Shown: piece after piece, positions 7,360 to 7,890 of the stretch | How positions within the stretch are numbered: the stretch's first letter is position 1 | How the letters are laid out: each line of letters begins with the position of its first letter | From: Candidatus Tepidiaquacellales bacterium UBA6667 | Lineage (GTDB): Bacteria > Bacteroidota > Ignavibacteria > Tepidaquicellales > Tepidaquicellaceae | NCBI GenBank assembly: GCA_002455255.1 | Contig: DKKL01000056.1 | Span: 41,894-49,783 of the forward strand | DNA length: 7,890 bases | Direction of reading: 5' to 3' | Notes under the pieces: model-generated | Databases searched by the model: none | What the model was told of the DNA's origin: nothing | What the model saw: only the letters and a program-made list of their open reading frames with translations | Made by a program: the position numbers and the translations under genes

Positions 7360-7515
7360 ATGCCAAATCCAAAAAGAAGACATTCAAAAACAAGAGGAAG
7401 AAAGAGAAGAACTCATTATACAGCTACAGCTCCGACTTTATTGTCATGTCCGAACTGCTCAGAAATGAAACTCTCACACAGAGTTTGTTCAACTTGCGGT
7501 TTTTATGACGGGTAA
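7360..7515 (+). CDS. rpmF: Large-subunit ribosomal protein L32 (bL32), zinc-ribbon form
   Basis: This 51-residue ORF begins ATGCCAAATCC and ends with TAA at 7513-7515. bL32 is a small, basic component of the 50S subunit. The N-terminus MPNPKRRHSKTRGRKRRTHY is the classic L32 signature (MAVPKRK.SKSR...RR.H), rich in Arg/Lys for rRNA contact. C30, C33, C43 and C46 form CPNC and CSTC pairs, so this is the zinc-binding (C+) form; some bacteria carry a zinc-independent paralogue, and none is seen here. The end, CGFYDG, corresponds to the usual CGYYxG. It starts 6 bp after the YceD-family stop and is followed after 46 bp by plsX, the conserved order yceD-rpmF-plsX, so translation is probably coupled with the gene upstream. 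No Shine-Dalgarno is visible in the short gap. Confidence 0.96.
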   Translation: MPNPKRRHSKTRGRKRRTHYTATAPTLLSCPNCSEMKLSHRVCSTCGFYDG

Positions 7516-7549
7516 TCAGTTGTCATTCCGAAAAAATAAATAGTTGCAG

Positions 7550-7557
7550 TAGATTTG
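7550..7557 (+). promoter_or_regulatory. Possible Bacteroidota-type -7 box before plsX
   Basis: TAGATTTG is an exact match to TAnnTTTG, the -7 element of Bacteroidota housekeeping promoters. The best -33 partner at a 21-bp spacing is TTC (7526-7528) rather than TTG. The predicted start of transcription would fall at or next to the plsX ATG (7562), giving a leaderless or near-leaderless message. A chance match is quite possible in such AT-rich DNA, and it is not certain that this lineage uses that consensus. Confidence 0.22.
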
Positions 7558-7561
7558 AATT

Positions 7562-7890
7562 ATGAGCGAAATAATCAATATAGCAGTTGATGCGATGGGA
7601 GGTGATTTCGCTCCTGTAAACGAAATAGAAGGAGCAATCCTTGCTGCTTCTGAAAATAAATCTTCATTACATATCATTCTTACTGGTGATGAGAAATTAC
7701 TGACGGGAGAAATCAGTAAACGAACAAATTTCCCTTCAAATATTTCCATACAAAACGCCAAAGAAGTTATAACAATGGAAGATTCTCCTTCCGAAACTTA
7801 TAAATCAAAACCGGATTCATCTTTGGCTGTTGCTTTAAATCTTGTAAAATCAGGTAAAGCACATGGCTGTATTTCTGCCGGAAATACCGC
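7562..7890 (+). CDS. plsX: Phosphate acyltransferase PlsX, N-terminal 109 residues (3' end outside window)
   Basis: PlsX converts acyl-ACP and phosphate to acyl-phosphate, the donor used by PlsY in the first step of phosphatidic acid synthesis; it is a peripheral membrane enzyme. The ATG at 7562 opens MSEIINIAVDAMGGDFAPVN, the family signature (IAVDAMGGDxAP) at the expected distance from the start. Further conserved parts are HIILTGDE (about 37-44), the segment MEDSPSETYKSKPDSSLAVA (72-91), matching the family E.P...R.K..SS pattern, and SAGNT (105-109), where the window ends two bases into the next codon. About one third of the roughly 330-residue protein is visible, and that part shows no defects. 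It follows rpmF by 46 bp; in most bacteria fabH, fabD or acpP genes come next. No Shine-Dalgarno precedes ATG. Confidence 0.96.
   Translation, partial: MSEIINIAVDAMGGDFAPVNEIEGAILAASENKSSLHIILTGDEKLLTGEISKRTNFPSNISIQNAKEVITMEDSPSETYKSKPDSSLAVALNLVKSGKAHGCISAGNT

Noticed and set aside
7190..7393. Minus-strand ORFs at 6879-7151, 7190-7393 and 7516-7761
   Set aside because: They oppose the YceD-family gene, rpmF and plsX, all of which have clear family signatures on the plus strand.
1..7890. Search for CRISPR arrays, tRNA genes, insertion-sequence ends, toxin-antitoxin pairs or defence genes
   Set aside because: No regularly spaced repeats, cloverleaf-like G/C-rich segments, terminal inverted repeats, transposase motifs or defence-family motifs were seen; the window is almost fully accounted for by housekeeping genes.

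Overview
This AT-rich window (below about one third G+C by eye) carries ordinary chromosomal genes and looks like a member of the Bacteroidota/Chlorobiota group, most plausibly an Ignavibacteria- or Kapabacteria-like lineage. Four things point that way: a BatA-type membrane protein with a fused amidotransferase-like fold; a sugar-phosphate nucleotidyltransferase of the RPHTL / VDDPRRFG type; an alanyl-tRNA synthetase whose glycine-rich C-terminal motif (GAGGGGKANIATAG) resembles the Bacteroidota form; and no Shine-Dalgarno sequence before any gene. The lineage call is by recall of family sequences and has not been searched.

Layout. Positions 1-1646 (+) hold the 3' part of a BatA/VWA-like membrane protein that begins before the window. 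It converges on a minus-strand pair, alaS (start 5358, stop 2662) followed after 2 bp by a sugar-phosphate nucleotidyltransferase (start 2659, stop 1643). The two converging genes share the palindromic tetramer TTAA as their stop codons. A 129-bp divergent spacer separates alaS from a stand-alone SAM-dependent methyltransferase (5488-6234, +). After a 156-bp spacer comes a plus-strand run: gcvH (6391-6777), a DUF177/YceD-family gene (6820-7353), rpmF for ribosomal protein L32 (7360-7515) and the first 109 codons of plsX (7562 to the window end).

How the genes fit together. YceD-rpmF-plsX is the widely conserved cluster that links ribosome biogenesis to acyl-phosphate and phospholipid synthesis; fab genes would be expected past the right edge. 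gcvH just upstream encodes the lipoyl carrier of the glycine cleavage system, but no gcvT, gcvP or lipoylation gene is in view. AlaRS charges tRNA-Ala, and the nucleotidyltransferase probably makes an activated sugar for surface polysaccharide.

I found no mobile element, CRISPR array, RNA gene, toxin-antitoxin pair or defence system, and no convincing evidence for an undescribed system. The points most worth a second look are translation initiation without Shine-Dalgarno sequences, the shared-stop convergence, the triple start-codon repeat in front of the YceD gene, and a possible Bacteroidota-type promoter abutting the plsX start.
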